This document shows, in pieces, positions 49,514 through 59,711 of a stretch of DNA of 64,000 nt. A model generated the notes under the pieces. That model ran no database searches, was not told where the DNA came from, and was given only the letters and a program-made list of their open reading frames with translations. The position numbers were made by a program, and so were the translations under genes. Position 1 is the stretch's first letter. Every line of letters begins with the position of its first letter. The stretch comes from Polynucleobacter rarus (GTDB lineage: Bacteria > Pseudomonadota > Gammaproteobacteria > Burkholderiales > Burkholderiaceae), in NCBI RefSeq assembly GCF_003072505.1, contig NZ_NTGB01000001.1:3011447-3075446 (forward strand). Direction: 5' to 3'.

Positions 49514-51175
49514 TAGCTCTCTAGCGTGACGCAGGGTTGTTGGGGTCATTTCAACGCCACCTAACATTCTAGCAATTTCATCGACTCGTTCTGATCTGCC
49601 GAGAACTTCGATTTTACTAATCGTTTTGCCATCAATTAAAGATTTTTGAACGCGCCATTGATGATCACCTTGTGCGGCTACTTGCGGTAAATGCGTTACG
49701 CAAAGGACTTGATGAGATTGCCCTAGCTGTTTAAGGAGTGCGCCGACAGTTTGAGCTACAGCACCACCGATTCCAGAGTCGACCTCATCAAAAATTAATG
49801 TTGGGGTTGCGCTAGATTTACTAGCAATCACCGCAATCGCTAAGCTGATTCGAGCCAGCTCACCACCTGATGCCACTTTTGAGATTGGACGCGGTTTAAC
49901 TCCTGGATGACCGGCCACCAAAAAATCAATTTGCTCTAGTCCATGGGGACCTGGTTTGTCAAGGGCGAGTAACTCTACTTCAAACTTTCCACCACTCATT
50001 GCCAAGGTTTGCATCGAATCAGTAATGGCACTAGAAAATTTCAGCGCAGCTTGTTGGCGTGCTTTGCTTAAATCATGGGCTAATTTTAAATAGGTACTCT
50101 CTTTGCTTTTAGAATCTTTTAATAAAGACTCAATATCTTGAGCAGCATTCAGGTTAAAGAGTTGATTTTTTAACTCAGCCCATTTTGTGGGTAATTCATC
50201 TGGGCTACAGTGAAATTTTTTAGAGCAACGATAATAACCCTGAACACGTTCCTCTAATTCCGACAAACGCTCGGGATCTAAATCTAGTTTTTGCAGATAT
50301 CGGTTGATGGTATGAGTTGCTTCACTTAAATGAATATGCGCAGAATCTAAACCTTCTTTCGCTTCATTTAACGATATATCCATCTCTGATAAATCATCCA
50401 GTAAACCTTGCGATTTTGCTAGTTGATCTAAGATGGAATTCTCTGACTCAGATAGTAATTGGACGAGTTCTTGAGAGCCCTCAATTAGGGAAGCTGCATT
50501 AGATAGTCTTGAGTGCTCAAGCTGTAGATCATCCCACTCGTCTAAGATCGGGGCAAGAACATTTAGCTCCTCGAGTTGCCACTCTAGTTGCTCTTTTTCT
50601 TTGACAAGATTGAGACCTGCTGTCTTGGCTAATTGAATTTGCTTTTCAATGACTTGCCAATCTCGATAAGTTGCGGAAACTTTATTAACTTGTTGAGAAA
50701 GGTTGGCATGACTATCTAATAAGTCGCGCTGAGCACCAGGTTTTAGTAAAAGTTGATGCTGATGTTGACCATGAATATTAACTAAGTGTTCGCCAATTTC
50801 TTTTAATTGGCTTAGTGTTGCAGCGCTACCGTTAACAAATGCTTTGGTTCGACCTGACTGGTCGATTGTCCTTTTCAAAAGGACGGATCGACCCTCTTGT
50901 TCAATTGGGAAGTCATAGGTTTCTAAAAGAGTACTTACCGAAGTTAGTAAATGATCGCTAACTGAAAAATAAGCAGAAATTTCGGCACGCGAACATCCTT
51001 CTCTGATTTGACTAATATCAGCTCGCTCACCCATTGCTAGAGCGAGTGCGTCGAGCAAAATAGATTTACCTGCGCCGGTTTCACCCGTTAGCACTGTAAA
51101 ACCTGATCCAAGTTCAAGTTCTAAGTGATCAACAATCACAAAATCACGAATATCTAAACTTTGTAACATATTCAA
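49502..51175 (-). CDS. recN: DNA repair protein RecN
   Basis: This 557-residue SMC-like ATPase acts in double-strand-break repair. It has Walker A GETGAGKSILLDAL (about 31-44), long coiled-coil arms (about 150-370), the ABC signature KVASGGELARISLA (about 435-448), and Walker B TLIFDEVDSGIGG (about 461-473). It follows nadK with a 4-nt overlap (ATGA), so the two are probably co-transcribed. An SOS box was not recognised upstream. Confidence 0.96.
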   Translation of the reverse strand: MNMLQSLDIRDFVIVDHLELELGSGFTVLTGETGAGKSILLDALALAMGERADISQIREGCSRAEISAYFSVSDHLLTSVSTLLETYDFPIEQEGRSVLLKRTIDQSGRTKAFVNGSAATLSQLKEIGEHLVNIHGQHQHQLLLKPGAQRDLLDSHANLSQQVNKVSATYRDWQVIEKQIQLAKTAGLNLVKEKEQLEWQLEELNVLAPILDEWDDLQLEHSRLSNAASLIEGSQELVQLLSESENSILDQLAKSQGLLDDLSEMDISLNEAKEGLDSAHIHLSEATHTINRYLQKLDLDPERLSELEERVQGYYRCSKKFHCSPDELPTKWAELKNQLFNLNAAQDIESLLKDSKSKESTYLKLAHDLSKARQQAALKFSSAITDSMQTLAMSGGKFEVELLALDKPGPHGLEQIDFLVAGHPGVKPRPISKVASGGELARISLAIAVIASKSSATPTLIFDEVDSGIGGAVAQTVGALLKQLGQSHQVLCVTHLPQVAAQGDHQWRVQKSLIDGKTISKIEVLGRSERVDEIARMLGGVEMTPTTLRHARELLDI

Positions 51176-52095
51176 AAATTACTAGGATACTCGTTCCAGT
51201 GAAGTTTTTCGCGAAGTGTTCGGTAATCACTGTGACCAACTGGGTGTAATAAGATGACGGTACGGGCAGATTTTTTGACAGTGACGCGATCTCCCGTTTG
51301 CAAAATCGCTAGGGTTTGCATGTCAAAGTGTGCTGTTACGTCACGTCCTCCAGTAATCTCAATAGAAATGAGGACGTCATCTGGTAATACAATAGGGCGA
51401 TTTGACAAAGCATGCGGAGAAACAGGCGCTAATACGATCCCAGCCAGTCTAGGATGCAAAATTGGACCACCAGCAGATAAGCTGTAAGCAGTAGAGCCAG
51501 TAGGCGTTGCGACAATTAGGCCATCAGAGCGTTGGTTATACATAAAGCTACCATTTACTTCAACTGCTAATTCGACCATCCCTGATCGACTTGAACGGTT
51601 CACAACCACATCATTTAATGCGGTTCCTTGATGGGCGGGAGAGCCATTCCGGATGACTTGTGATTCTAATAAGGTTCGGGTATCTGACTCATAAGCTCCA
51701 TTTAACATGGCAGGTAAATGCACCTCAATATCATTTAGCGGGATATCGGTCATATATCCTAGTCGACCCATGTTAATGCCAATAATTGGAATATTTAAGC
51801 CTGCAACTCTGCGACCTAAGCCAAGAAGGGTACCATCTCCACCAATCACCACCACAATATCAATCTTGCCAGCAAAATCGTCTATTTTTAACATTGGAAC
51901 GGACTTCATGCCAGTATGTTCGGCCGTCTCGGATTCTAAATAAACATTAAAACCATTCTCCAAAATAATTTTGGAAACATTTTCTAGAATGCGATCAACC
52001 CCTTCAGCTTGAAATTTGCCAACAAGTGCAACATTGGCGAAGGGTAAACGAGGATTATTTTGGATAGACATAGTTCGATTAAACCATAGAGACAT
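51172..52095 (-). CDS. nadK: NAD kinase
   Basis: This enzyme of up to 307 residues makes NADP from NAD. It has the GGDGT motif VVIGGDGTLLGLGR (about 82-95) and ALNDVVVNRSSRSGMVEL, LIVATPTGSTAYSLSAGGPILHP (about 196-218) at the NAD and diphosphate sites. An ATG at 52071 (residue 9) is an alternative start that fits the family better; neither has a good Shine-Dalgarno. It is divergent from hrcA and overlaps recN downstream. The neighbouring nadK-recN-hrcA order is typical of Burkholderiales. Confidence 0.95.
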   Translation of the reverse strand: MSLWFNRTMSIQNNPRLPFANVALVGKFQAEGVDRILENVSKIILENGFNVYLESETAEHTGMKSVPMLKIDDFAGKIDIVVVIGGDGTLLGLGRRVAGLNIPIIGINMGRLGYMTDIPLNDIEVHLPAMLNGAYESDTRTLLESQVIRNGSPAHQGTALNDVVVNRSSRSGMVELAVEVNGSFMYNQRSDGLIVATPTGSTAYSLSAGGPILHPRLAGIVLAPVSPHALSNRPIVLPDDVLISIEITGGRDVTAHFDMQTLAILQTGDRVTVKKSARTVILLHPVGHSDYRTLREKLHWNEYPSNF

Positions 52096-52220
52096 TGCTC
52101 TTACAATATTTTAAATTTGCCTTTAAGAGTACTTAGTCATTTTAAAAGCGAATTTTTTCTTGTGAAAAATATAAACCATGATGTTGAAGTAAGACTGCAC
52201 CGAAATCATTCCAAGGTTCT

Positions 52221-52250
52221 GTGACGAAAATGAAAGCTTCTTGTTAAAAT
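52221..52250 (+). promoter_or_regulatory. Candidate promoter giving a leaderless hrcA mRNA
   Basis: GTGACG (52221-52226), 18 bp, TAAAAT (52245-52250). The predicted start, 7 bp after the -10 box, is the A of the hrcA ATG at 52257, and there is no Shine-Dalgarno. No CIRCE lies here, so hrcA itself does not appear to be autoregulated through that element. Confidence 0.45.
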
Positions 52251-52256
52251 GTCTGC

Positions 52257-53276
52257 ATGATGGATAAAAGAGCTCGCGAACTATTAAAAACACTGATTGA
52301 ACGACACATTTCCGAAGGGCAACCAATCGGATCACGTACCCTTTCTCGTCATTCCGGTTTAGATTTGTCCGCTGCAACCATTCGTAACGTGATGGCTGAT
52401 CTAGAAGAACTAGGTTTTGTCAGTAGTCCTCACACCTCAGCAGGAAGAGTTCCTACTCCTCGGGCTTATCGTTTATTTGTGGATACGATGTTGACCATCA
52501 AACCCCTAGACGAGGTTGGTCACCGGGAATTATCCGCTGAAATTGTGCCAGATTCTCCTCAAAGGGTGATTGCTGGGGCAGCTCAGATGTTGTCACAATT
52601 GTCGAACTTTGCTGGGGTTGTCTTGACTCCTAGGCGAAGCGAGGTATTCAAGCAAATTGAGTTTTTGCGCTTGTCTGAGAAAAGAATCTTGCTGATTATG
52701 GTTACCCCGCAAGGTGATGTGCAAAATAGGATACTGATCACAAACAAAGATTATTCACCCTCTCAACTCGTTGAGGCGAGTAACTTTATTACAACAAACT
52801 TTGCAGGTTTGGAATTGCAATCAGTGCGTAATCGCATAAAAAACGAATTAGAGGGCTTACGCGAGGATATTACAGCTTTAATGAACCAAGCCGTTGAAGC
52901 TAGTTCAAATACTTTAGCGGATCCCCAAAATAATATGGTGATATCAGGCGAGAAGAAACTGCTTGAAATAGGGGAATTTGTCTCCGATATGGATAAAATC
53001 AAACGACTTTTTCAAGTTTTTGAAAAACGTACAGGCTTATTGCAACTATTAGATGTCTCTAGTAGAGCTGAGGGTGTACAAATATTTATTGGTGGCGAAA
53101 GCGATTTAGTCCCACTTGATGGGATGGCAGTAATAACAGCCCCCTATAAAGTGGATAATATTATTGTTGGAACACTCGGTGTAATAGGACCAACTCGTAT
53201 GGCGTACGATAGAGTAATTCCGATTGTAGATATTACTTCGAAATTATTAACTAGCGCTTTGAGTCAAAATAATTAA
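52257..53276 (+). CDS. hrcA: Heat-inducible transcription repressor HrcA
   Basis: This 339-residue protein has a winged-helix N-terminus (about 1-75) with [11 protein letters not shown] and [18 protein letters not shown], the recognition region that reads CIRCE. A GAF-like domain follows, with [12 protein letters not shown] (about 58-69). It represses groESL through the CIRCE at 3470-3496 and depends on GroEL for activity in the best-studied systems. It starts the hrcA-hemH pair upstream of grpE-dnaK-dnaJ. A second ATG directly follows the first, so the start is one of 52257 or 52260. Confidence 0.95.
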   Translation: MMDKRARELLKTLIERHISEGQPIGSRTLSRHSGLDLSAATIRNVMADLEELGFVSSPHTSAGRVPTPRAYRLFVDTMLTIKPLDEVGHRELSAEIVPDSPQRVIAGAAQMLSQLSNFAGVVLTPRRSEVFKQIEFLRLSEKRILLIMVTPQGDVQNRILITNKDYSPSQLVEASNFITTNFAGLELQSVRNRIKNELEGLREDITALMNQAVEASSNTLADPQNNMVISGEKKLLEIGEFVSDMDKIKRLFQVFEKRTGLLQLLDVSSRAEGVQIFIGGESDLVPLDGMAVITAPYKVDNIIVGTLGVIGPTRMAYDRVIPIVDITSKLLTSALSQNN

Positions 53277-53287
53277 GAGAGAATTGC

Positions 53288-54421
53288 TTGGAAAATTTAA
53301 TTTTAGATAAAGATAAAGCGCATGCAGTGTCCCAAAAGGTTGGTGTTTTATTAATCAATTTAGGAACTCCTGATGCCCCAACGGCTAAAGCCGTCAGACC
53401 CTATCTAAAACAGTTTCTCTCTGATGCGAGGGTTGTAGAAGTTCCCAAATTAATCTGGTGGTTCATTTTAAATGGCATTATTTTGCCTTTTCGCTCGAGT
53501 GCCTCAGCAAAAAAATATGCCAGCGTTTGGATAAATGAATCCGAAGGCGGCGGTGCACCTTTACTAGTCCATTCCAGAAATCAAAGTATTGGGTTACAAA
53601 AAAAACTGGCAAATAATGCATCAACTAAAGATGTCAAAGTAGCTGTGGCGATGCGCTATGGCAATCCATCGATTGAAAAAGTCATGAACGAATTAGAGAG
53701 TGATGGAGTAAATCGCCTCTTGGTCCTGCCACTTTACCCACAATACTCAGCTACTACGACGGCATCTAGTTTTGATGCAGTTTTTGAAGTGCATTCGCGA
53801 AAAAGAAACCCGCCTGCTTTGAGGATGGTTAAAAATTATCATGATCACCCAGCTTACATTAGATCTTTAGCCGCACGGGTACAAGCTTATTGGGAGGTGC
53901 ACGGAACCCCTGACTTTAAAAATGGCGACAAGTTTGTGATGTCGTTTCATGGTGTGCCAAAAAGAACATTATTAAGAGGCGATCCCTATCATTGTGAGTG
54001 CTATAAGACCGGGAGATTATTGAGAGAAGCGCTTGGACTTTCTGCTGAGGATGCAATCTTAAGTTTTCAGTCTCGATTTGGTAAAGCTGAATGGTTAAAA
54101 CCTTACACTGCACCATTATTAGAATCCCTCGGAAAAGCTAAAACCAATCGAGTTGATATCTTTTGCCCCGGTTTTCCGGCAGACTGTTTAGAAACATTAG
54201 AAGAAATAGCCATGGAAGGTAAGGAAATTTTTACCCATGCTGGTGGACAGACATACCACGTGATTCCTTGTTTAAATGACCACGAAACCTGGATAGATGG
54301 ATTACATACTATTGTTCTTGAGAATATTGGCGGTTGGCAAACTCAAGTGCCATCCACTGCAGAAATAGCAGATCGAATTGCTATGGGACAAGCGGTTGAA
54401 AAAATCCTGTTAGCCAATTAA
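53288..54421 (+). CDS. hemH: Ferrochelatase
   Basis: This 377-residue enzyme inserts iron into protoporphyrin IX, the final step of heme synthesis. Motifs are LLINLGTPDAPTAKAVRPYL (about 20-39), VMSFHGVPKRTL (catalytic histidine near 222), FQSRFGKAEWLKPYT (about 260-274) and CPGFPADCLETLEEI (about 299-313). It starts with TTG, with AGAGAG upstream, 11 nt after hrcA. It sits within the heat-shock gene block, as is common in Burkholderiales. Confidence 0.96.
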   Translation: MENLILDKDKAHAVSQKVGVLLINLGTPDAPTAKAVRPYLKQFLSDARVVEVPKLIWWFILNGIILPFRSSASAKKYASVWINESEGGGAPLLVHSRNQSIGLQKKLANNASTKDVKVAVAMRYGNPSIEKVMNELESDGVNRLLVLPLYPQYSATTTASSFDAVFEVHSRKRNPPALRMVKNYHDHPAYIRSLAARVQAYWEVHGTPDFKNGDKFVMSFHGVPKRTLLRGDPYHCECYKTGRLLREALGLSAEDAILSFQSRFGKAEWLKPYTAPLLESLGKAKTNRVDIFCPGFPADCLETLEEIAMEGKEIFTHAGGQTYHVIPCLNDHETWIDGLHTIVLENIGGWQTQVPSTAEIADRIAMGQAVEKILLAN

Positions 54422-54442
54422 GAATTTTTTTCAAAAATTCTT
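54420..54442 (+). terminator. AT-rich hairpin after hemH
   Basis: AAGAATTTTT pairs with AAAAATTCTT around a 3-nt loop, beginning at the hemH stop codon. It is weak because it has only two G-C pairs, so partial read-through into grpE is likely. Confidence 0.45.
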
Positions 54443-54451
54443 TAATTTCCT

Positions 54452-54480
54452 CTTGAATTCATTCGAATTGACCCTATTTA
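54452..54480 (+). promoter_or_regulatory. Sigma32-type heat-shock promoter of grpE
   Basis: CTTGAAT (54452-54458), 13 bp, CCCTATTTA (54472-54480). This matches the sigma32 consensus (CTTGAAA and CCCCATNTA) at 6 of 7 and 7-8 of 9 positions. It is 49 bp before the grpE ATG. Confidence 0.8.
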
Positions 54481-54529
54481 TAGAGTAATAGTGGTTACTA
54501 ATCCTTTAATTTTTTTGTAAAGCATTGAT

Positions 54530-55075
54530 ATGACTGAAGAAAATAAACAATCTGAAACAGCTTTTGTAGATGAAACAATTCCTGTGAGCGCATTACATGA
54601 CGAGCAGTCGACAACTTTCACCTTAGAAGTTCAAATCGAAGAACTAAAAAAACAATTAGACGAAGCTCGTGATGCACATTTAAGAGCAAAAGCTGAAACT
54701 GAAAATATGCGCAGAAGAGGCATCGAAGATGTCTCAAAAGCCCACAAGTTTGCAATTGAGAGTTTTGCGGAGCATTTATTACCTGTTATGGATAGTATGC
54801 ATGCCGCTCTAAGTCACCATCAAGGTGATCTAGAGAAATTAAAGGAAGGTGTTGAACTGACTTTAAAACAACTTTCTGGCGCTCTTGAAAAGGGTAAAGT
54901 CTTAGAAATTAACCCTGAAGCGGGTGCTAAGTTTGACCCTCATTTTCACCAGGCCATTTCCATGGTGCCTTCAGAGCAAGAAGCGAACACGATTGTCACA
55001 GTGTTGCAACGGGGTTATTCCATTGCTGATCGGGTATTACGTCCTGCTCTTGTGACAGTTAGTCAACCAAAATAA
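54530..55075 (+). CDS. grpE: GrpE nucleotide-exchange factor
   Basis: This 181-residue cochaperone of DnaK has a long coiled-coil N-terminal half (about 30-85) and a C-terminal beta-wing region with [23 protein letters not shown] (about 126-148), ending in [16 protein letters not shown]. It releases ADP from DnaK. It has its own sigma32-like promoter and precedes dnaK by 107 nt. The acidic first 25 residues are ordinary for this family. Confidence 0.96.
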   Translation: MTEENKQSETAFVDETIPVSALHDEQSTTFTLEVQIEELKKQLDEARDAHLRAKAETENMRRRGIEDVSKAHKFAIESFAEHLLPVMDSMHAALSHHQGDLEKLKEGVELTLKQLSGALEKGKVLEINPEAGAKFDPHFHQAISMVPSEQEANTIVTVLQRGYSIADRVLRPALVTVSQPK

Positions 55076-55116
55076 ATAAACAAGACAAGAAAAAATAAAT
55101 AAATCGAGTTGTTACT

Positions 55117-55145
55117 CTTGAAATTGTTAAGTTCAACCTTATTTA
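55117..55145 (+). promoter_or_regulatory. Sigma32-type heat-shock promoter of dnaK
   Basis: CTTGAAA (55117-55123, perfect) and CCTTATTTA (55137-55145, 6-7 of 9) are separated by 13 bp, 37 bp before the dnaK ATG. It is in addition to the grpE promoter, so dnaK-dnaJ can be induced separately. Confidence 0.75.
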
Positions 55146-55182
55146 ATAATTAACTAAATTACTTTTTTGAAAGAAACATATT

Positions 55183-57108
55183 ATGGGAAAAATTATCGGT
55201 ATTGACTTAGGAACTACCAATTCTTGCGTTTCAGTAATGGAAGGCAATACTCCTAAGGTGATTGAAAATGCAGAAGGTGCACGCACAACCCCTTCAATTA
55301 TTGCTTACATGGAAGACGGCGAAATTTTAGTTGGTGCTCCCGCTAAACGCCAGTCAGTGACAAACCCAAGAAACACACTCTATGCAGTGAAGCGTTTGAT
55401 CGGGCGTAAATTTTCAGAAAAAGAAGTACAAAAAGACATCGATTTGATGCCTTATGCTATTTCTAAAGCTGACAATGGTGATGCTTGGATTGACATCCGT
55501 GGCACAAAGTATGCACCACCACAAATCTCTGCTGAAGTTTTACGCAAAATGAAGAAAACTGCTGAAGATTATTTAGGTGAGGAAGTCACTGAAGCCGTAA
55601 TTACAGTTCCAGCTTACTTTAATGATAGCCAAAGACAAGCAACAAAAGACGCGGGTCGTATTGCTGGACTAGAAGTAAAACGTATTATTAATGAGCCAAC
55701 CGCAGCGGCACTTGCTTTCGGTCTAGATAAGCAATCAAAAGGCGATCGCAAAATTGCAGTTTATGACTTAGGCGGTGGTACTTTTGACGTTTCAATTATC
55801 GAAATCGCTGACGTAGACGGTGAAAAGCAGTTCGAAGTTCTCTCAACAAATGGCGATACTTTCCTAGGTGGTGAAGACTTCGACCAACGTATTATTGATT
55901 ACATTATTGCTGAGTTTAAAAAAGAGCAGGGTGTTGATTTAAGTAAGGATGTACTCGCACTCCAGCGTCTCAAAGAAGCAGCTGAAAAGGCGAAAATTGA
56001 GTTGTCTTCAAGTCAGCAAAGTGATATTAATTTACCCTATATCACTGCTGATGCCAGTGGACCTAAGCACTTAAATATCAAGATGAACCGTGCTAAGCTC
56101 GAAAGCTTAGTCGAAGACTTAGTTGCTCGCACGATTGAGCCTTGTCGGATTGCGATGAAAGATGCTGGTGTTTCATTAACTGATATCCAAGATGTGATCT
56201 TAGTTGGTGGTATGACACGTATGCCAAAAGTGCAGGAAAAAGTAAAAGAATTCTTTGGCCAAGATCCACGCAAAGACGTGAACCCAGATGAGGCAGTTGC
56301 TGTTGGAGCTGCTATTCAAGGATCAGTATTATCTGGCGACCGTACCGATGTGTTGTTGTTAGACGTAACACCTTTGTCTTTGGGAATTGAAACTTTAGGT
56401 GGTGTAATGACAAAGATGATCACCAAAAACACAACCATTCCTACTAAGTATTCTCAAGTGTTTTCGACTGCTGAAGATAATCAACCGGCTGTAACGATTA
56501 AGGTTTATCAAGGTGAGCGTGAAATGGCGAGTGCCAATAAAACTTTAGGTGAGTTTAATTTAGAAGGTATTCCACCTTCAAGCCGTGGCACACCTCAGAT
56601 TGAAGTCACATTTGATATCGATGCAAACGGTATCCTCCACGTTGGCGCGAAAGATAAAGCAACTGGTAAAGAAAATAAAATTACGATTAAGGCGAACTCT
56701 GGACTATCTGAGGAAGAAATTCAACAAATGGTCAAAGATGCTGAAGTGAACGCTGAAGACGATCGTAAATTGCGTGAACTAGTGGATGCCCGCAATTCGG
56801 CTGACGCACTCATTCATTCGACTAAAAAATCTTTAGACGAGCATGGTGCTTCATTAGAAGCTGGTGAAAAAGAGAAGATTGAAGAAGCGTTGAAGACGTT
56901 GGAAGAAGCTTCAAAGACTGGTACGAAAGAAGAAATCGAAGCGAAAACTGAAGAACTAGGTAAAGTAAGTCAAAAACTAGGCGAAAAGGTTTACGCATCA
57001 ATGCAACAAGATGCGCAAGCAGGTGCTGCAGGATCTGCTGATGCAAACCAGAAGCCAAAAGACGATAATGTAGTTGATGCGGACTTTAAAGAAGTCGATA
57101 AAAAATAA
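55183..57108 (+). CDS. dnaK: Molecular chaperone DnaK (Hsp70)
   Basis: This 641-residue protein has the ATPase signatures [11 protein letters not shown] (about 5-15), [14 protein letters not shown] (about 191-204) and [14 protein letters not shown] (about 334-347), a substrate-binding beta domain (about 390-505) and a helical lid ending in an acidic [14 protein letters not shown] tail. The length is standard. DnaJ follows after 28 nt, so dnaK-dnaJ is one unit ending at the terminator at 58292. Confidence 0.98.
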   Translation: MGKIIGIDLGTTNSCVSVMEGNTPKVIENAEGARTTPSIIAYMEDGEILVGAPAKRQSVTNPRNTLYAVKRLIGRKFSEKEVQKDIDLMPYAISKADNGDAWIDIRGTKYAPPQISAEVLRKMKKTAEDYLGEEVTEAVITVPAYFNDSQRQATKDAGRIAGLEVKRIINEPTAAALAFGLDKQSKGDRKIAVYDLGGGTFDVSIIEIADVDGEKQFEVLSTNGDTFLGGEDFDQRIIDYIIAEFKKEQGVDLSKDVLALQRLKEAAEKAKIELSSSQQSDINLPYITADASGPKHLNIKMNRAKLESLVEDLVARTIEPCRIAMKDAGVSLTDIQDVILVGGMTRMPKVQEKVKEFFGQDPRKDVNPDEAVAVGAAIQGSVLSGDRTDVLLLDVTPLSLGIETLGGVMTKMITKNTTIPTKYSQVFSTAEDNQPAVTIKVYQGEREMASANKTLGEFNLEGIPPSSRGTPQIEVTFDIDANGILHVGAKDKATGKENKITIKANSGLSEEEIQQMVKDAEVNAEDDRKLRELVDARNSADALIHSTKKSLDEHGASLEAGEKEKIEEALKTLEEASKTGTKEEIEAKTEELGKVSQKLGEKVYASMQQDAQAGAAGSADANQKPKDDNVVDADFKEVDKK

Positions 57109-57136
57109 TTCAACACAGTAAATTGAAGGAAATCCT

Positions 57137-58267
57137 TTGGCTAATAAGCGTGACTTTTATGAGATTTTAGGTATTGCTAAAAATGCCACTGACGATGAGA
57201 TAAAAAAAGCTTATCGAAAAATGGCAATGAAGTATCATCCTGACCGAAACCCGGACAGTAAGGATGCGGAAGCTAACTTTAAAGAGGCTAAAGAAGCCTA
57301 TGAGATGTTGTCTGATCCGCAAAAGAAGGCAGCGTATGATCAGTATGGTCATGCTGGTGTCGATCCGAATATGGGGGGCTTTGGCGGTGCCGGAGCCCAA
57401 GGTTTTGGTGATGCGTTTGGCGACATTTTTGGTGATATCTTTGGTAATGCAAGGGGTGGTGGCGGTCGCTCTGGACCACAGGTGTATCGTGGTAGCGACT
57501 TACGTTACAGCATGGAAATCTCTTTAGAAGACGCTGCAAAAGGCCACGAGACTCAAATTCGTGTACCTGGTTGGAATAACTGTGAAGTTTGTACTGGGTC
57601 TGGTGCAGAGCCTGGAACTAAAGTTGAAACATGTTCTACCTGCGGTGGACAAGGACAAGTCAGAGTCTCACAGGGATTTTTCTCAATGCAACAGACCTGT
57701 CCAAAATGTCGTGGACATGGTCAATTTATTCCAAAACCTTGCAAGAAATGTAATGGCGAAGGAAAAATTAAACAGCAAAAAACTTTAGAAGTCAAAATTC
57801 CTGCTGGTATTGAAGATGGCATGCGTATTCGTTTGTCTGGTCATGGAGAGCCTGGTGTCAATCAAGGCCCGCCGGGCGACTTATATGTGGAAGTGCATAT
57901 CAAAGCGCACCCTGTATTTGAACGTGATGGTGATGATTTACATTTCCAGATGCCAATTTCTTTTGCGACTGCCTGTTTAGGTGGTACTGTGGAAGTCCCA
58001 ACTTTAGCTGGTAAAGCTAGCTTTGATGTTGCCGAGGGAACTCAAACTGGCAGAACTTTCCGTCTGAGAGGGAAAGGTATTAAGGGAATTCGATCAACTA
58101 TTCCTGGTGATTTGTATGTGCATGTTCAAGTTGAGACTCCAATCAAGCTCAATGACCAGCAACGTCAACTCATTCGGGATTTTGACTCTAGTTTAAAGTC
58201 CGATAGCTTCAAACATAACCCCCAAGAAAAGGGTTGGTTTGATCGGGTAAAACAGTTTTTTAATTAA
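57137..58267 (+). CDS. dnaJ: Chaperone DnaJ (Hsp40)
   Basis: This 376-residue class I J-protein has a J domain with HPD in MKYHPDRNP (about 33-35), a G/F-rich linker (about 78-115), four CxxCxGxG zinc repeats ([32 protein letters not shown]; about 145-210) and a C-terminal substrate domain. It stimulates DnaK ATPase and delivers clients. The start is TTG with AAGGA 6 nt upstream; an ATG would remove part of the J domain. It ends directly against the convergent panB stop. Confidence 0.97.
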   Translation: MANKRDFYEILGIAKNATDDEIKKAYRKMAMKYHPDRNPDSKDAEANFKEAKEAYEMLSDPQKKAAYDQYGHAGVDPNMGGFGGAGAQGFGDAFGDIFGDIFGNARGGGGRSGPQVYRGSDLRYSMEISLEDAAKGHETQIRVPGWNNCEVCTGSGAEPGTKVETCSTCGGQGQVRVSQGFFSMQQTCPKCRGHGQFIPKPCKKCNGEGKIKQQKTLEVKIPAGIEDGMRIRLSGHGEPGVNQGPPGDLYVEVHIKAHPVFERDGDDLHFQMPISFATACLGGTVEVPTLAGKASFDVAEGTQTGRTFRLRGKGIKGIRSTIPGDLYVHVQVETPIKLNDQQRQLIRDFDSSLKSDSFKHNPQEKGWFDRVKQFFN

Positions 58268-59095
58268 TTAGTTCGATATAAAGCAATGCTCAGGGGCTGG
58301 AAAGGCCCCTTTTTTTACTTCTTCAATATACAGTGCAATTGCTTTTTCAATGGTGCCTGTAGTCGCTAAGAAATCCTTAACAAATTTTGGTTTACGTCCC
58401 GGGAAAGCACCTAACGCATCATGCATAACTAGGACTTGACCAGAACAATCTGGCCCGGCACCAATGCCAATGGTTGGAATGGTTAACGCCTCTGTAATCT
58501 GAGCCCCTAATGAACTTGGAATGGCTTCGAGGACTAATAACTGAGCTCCCGCAGCCTCTAATGCGAGAGCATCTTCGAGAATTTTTTTGGCCGCATCTGC
58601 AGTTTTACCTTGAACCTTAAAGCCTCCAAGGGTATTAACAGATTGAGGAGTTAAGCCTAAATGCCCACAAACAGGAATACCGTGATCGGTTAAAACTTTA
58701 ATCATCTCCTGTAAATGACTGCCGCCTTCCATTTTGACCATTTGTGCACCTGCTTGCATCAAAGCTGTTGAGCTTTGAACTGCTTGTGCAACACTGGTGT
58801 AGGAAGCAAAAGGTAAATCACCGATGATAAATGCACGTCTTACACTTCTAGCAACACACTCGGTGTGGTAAGCCATATCGCGTATCGTAACGGGGATGGT
58901 CGAAGTATGACCTTGAATTACATTACCTAAAGAATCACCAACCAAGATAATCTCAATACCAACCCGATCGAATAACGCGGCAAAACTAGCGTCGTATGCA
59001 GTGAGTGAGGTGATTTTTTGACCCTCAAGCTTCATTTGCATGAGTTTCGAAATAGTCAAAGGAACAAGGTTTTCAGATAAATTGATATAGCTCAT
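58268..59095 (-). CDS. panB: Ketopantoate hydroxymethyltransferase
   Basis: This enzyme adds a hydroxymethyl group to ketoisovalerate, first step of pantothenate synthesis. Motifs are TSLTAYDASFAALFDRVG, ILVGDSLGNVIQGH, AGAQMVKMEGG, CGHLGLTPQSV and IGIGAGPDCSGQVLVMHD. I chose the ATG at 59095; a GTG at 59110 would add five residues, with no Shine-Dalgarno at either. The C-terminus overlaps the antisense dnaJ terminator. It is followed upstream by folK, pcnB and others on the same strand. Confidence 0.95.
   Translation of the reverse strand: MSYINLSENLVPLTISKLMQMKLEGQKITSLTAYDASFAALFDRVGIEIILVGDSLGNVIQGHTSTIPVTIRDMAYHTECVARSVRRAFIIGDLPFASYTSVAQAVQSSTALMQAGAQMVKMEGGSHLQEMIKVLTDHGIPVCGHLGLTPQSVNTLGGFKVQGKTADAAKKILEDALALEAAGAQLLVLEAIPSSLGAQITEALTIPTIGIGAGPDCSGQVLVMHDALGAFPGRKPKFVKDFLATTGTIEKAIALYIEEVKKGAFPAPEHCFISN
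58292..58316 (+). terminator. dnaJ terminator embedded in the 3' coding end of panB
   Basis: AGGGGC (58292-58297) pairs with GCCCCT (58305-58310) over a 7-nt loop, followed by a T-tract (58310-58316). It lies inside the reverse-strand panB frame, encoding the lysine-glycine-alanine region near its C-terminus. Confidence 0.85.
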
Positions 59096-59147
59096 GGGCA
59101 AACAACACACTAATTACATTAAAACACCACTATACCTAAAATTTTTA

Positions 59148-59666
59148 CTAGTGTGACAAATTAGACCCCATAGAATTTGGGCAATATTTATTAGGGAGTT
59201 TTTCGATTTTTTGCCAGGAAAGATCTGGTAATTTATCCTTCAACTTACCATGATTTGGCAATTCAATTTCACTATCAATTTCAAGTAAAGGCAGTAGGAC
59301 AAACATCCGTTCGGTAATGCGAGGATGGGGGAGAATTAACTCAGGTGTATTGTGCGTGATATTGTCATACATTAAGATATCAATATCTAATGTTCGAGGA
59401 GCATTTTCGTACGGACGTTCACGACCAAAACGTTGTTCCACAGACTGACAAAGCCGAAGTAAAACGAGAGGATCAAGATCAGTATCCACTGAAATAACGT
59501 TATTTACATAGTCACCACCTAAAGCTTGTACAGGGGCGCTAATATAAAAACAACTTCTGGCAGTGATTGAAATCGAAGGAAACTGAGCGAGGCAGACAAC
59601 GGCATCTGTCAGTATTTGTCTCGAATCCCCGATATTTCCACCAAGTCCTATGTAGGCTCTTGCCAT
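59148..59666 (-). CDS. folK: 6-hydroxymethyl-dihydropterin pyrophosphokinase
   Basis: This 172-residue folate-synthesis kinase has the N-terminal GLGGNIGDSRQ (about 7-17), the ATP/pterin site RPYENAPRTLDIDILMY (about 95-111) and LPHPRITERMFVLLPLLEI (about 120-138). It sits between pcnB (45 nt) and panB (52 nt). Folate and pantothenate genes are often linked here in Burkholderiales. Confidence 0.95.
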   Translation of the reverse strand: MARAYIGLGGNIGDSRQILTDAVVCLAQFPSISITARSCFYISAPVQALGGDYVNNVISVDTDLDPLVLLRLCQSVEQRFGRERPYENAPRTLDIDILMYDNITHNTPELILPHPRITERMFVLLPLLEIDSEIELPNHGKLKDKLPDLSWQKIEKLPNKYCPNSMGSNLSH

Positions 59667-59711
59667 AATTTAAATCCTATAATCTTACCAACTTACTACT
59701 TTAATCAATTT

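Noticed and set aside
59096..59110. GTG start adding five residues to panB
   Set aside because: No Shine-Dalgarno and the ATG at 59095 fits the family N-terminus.
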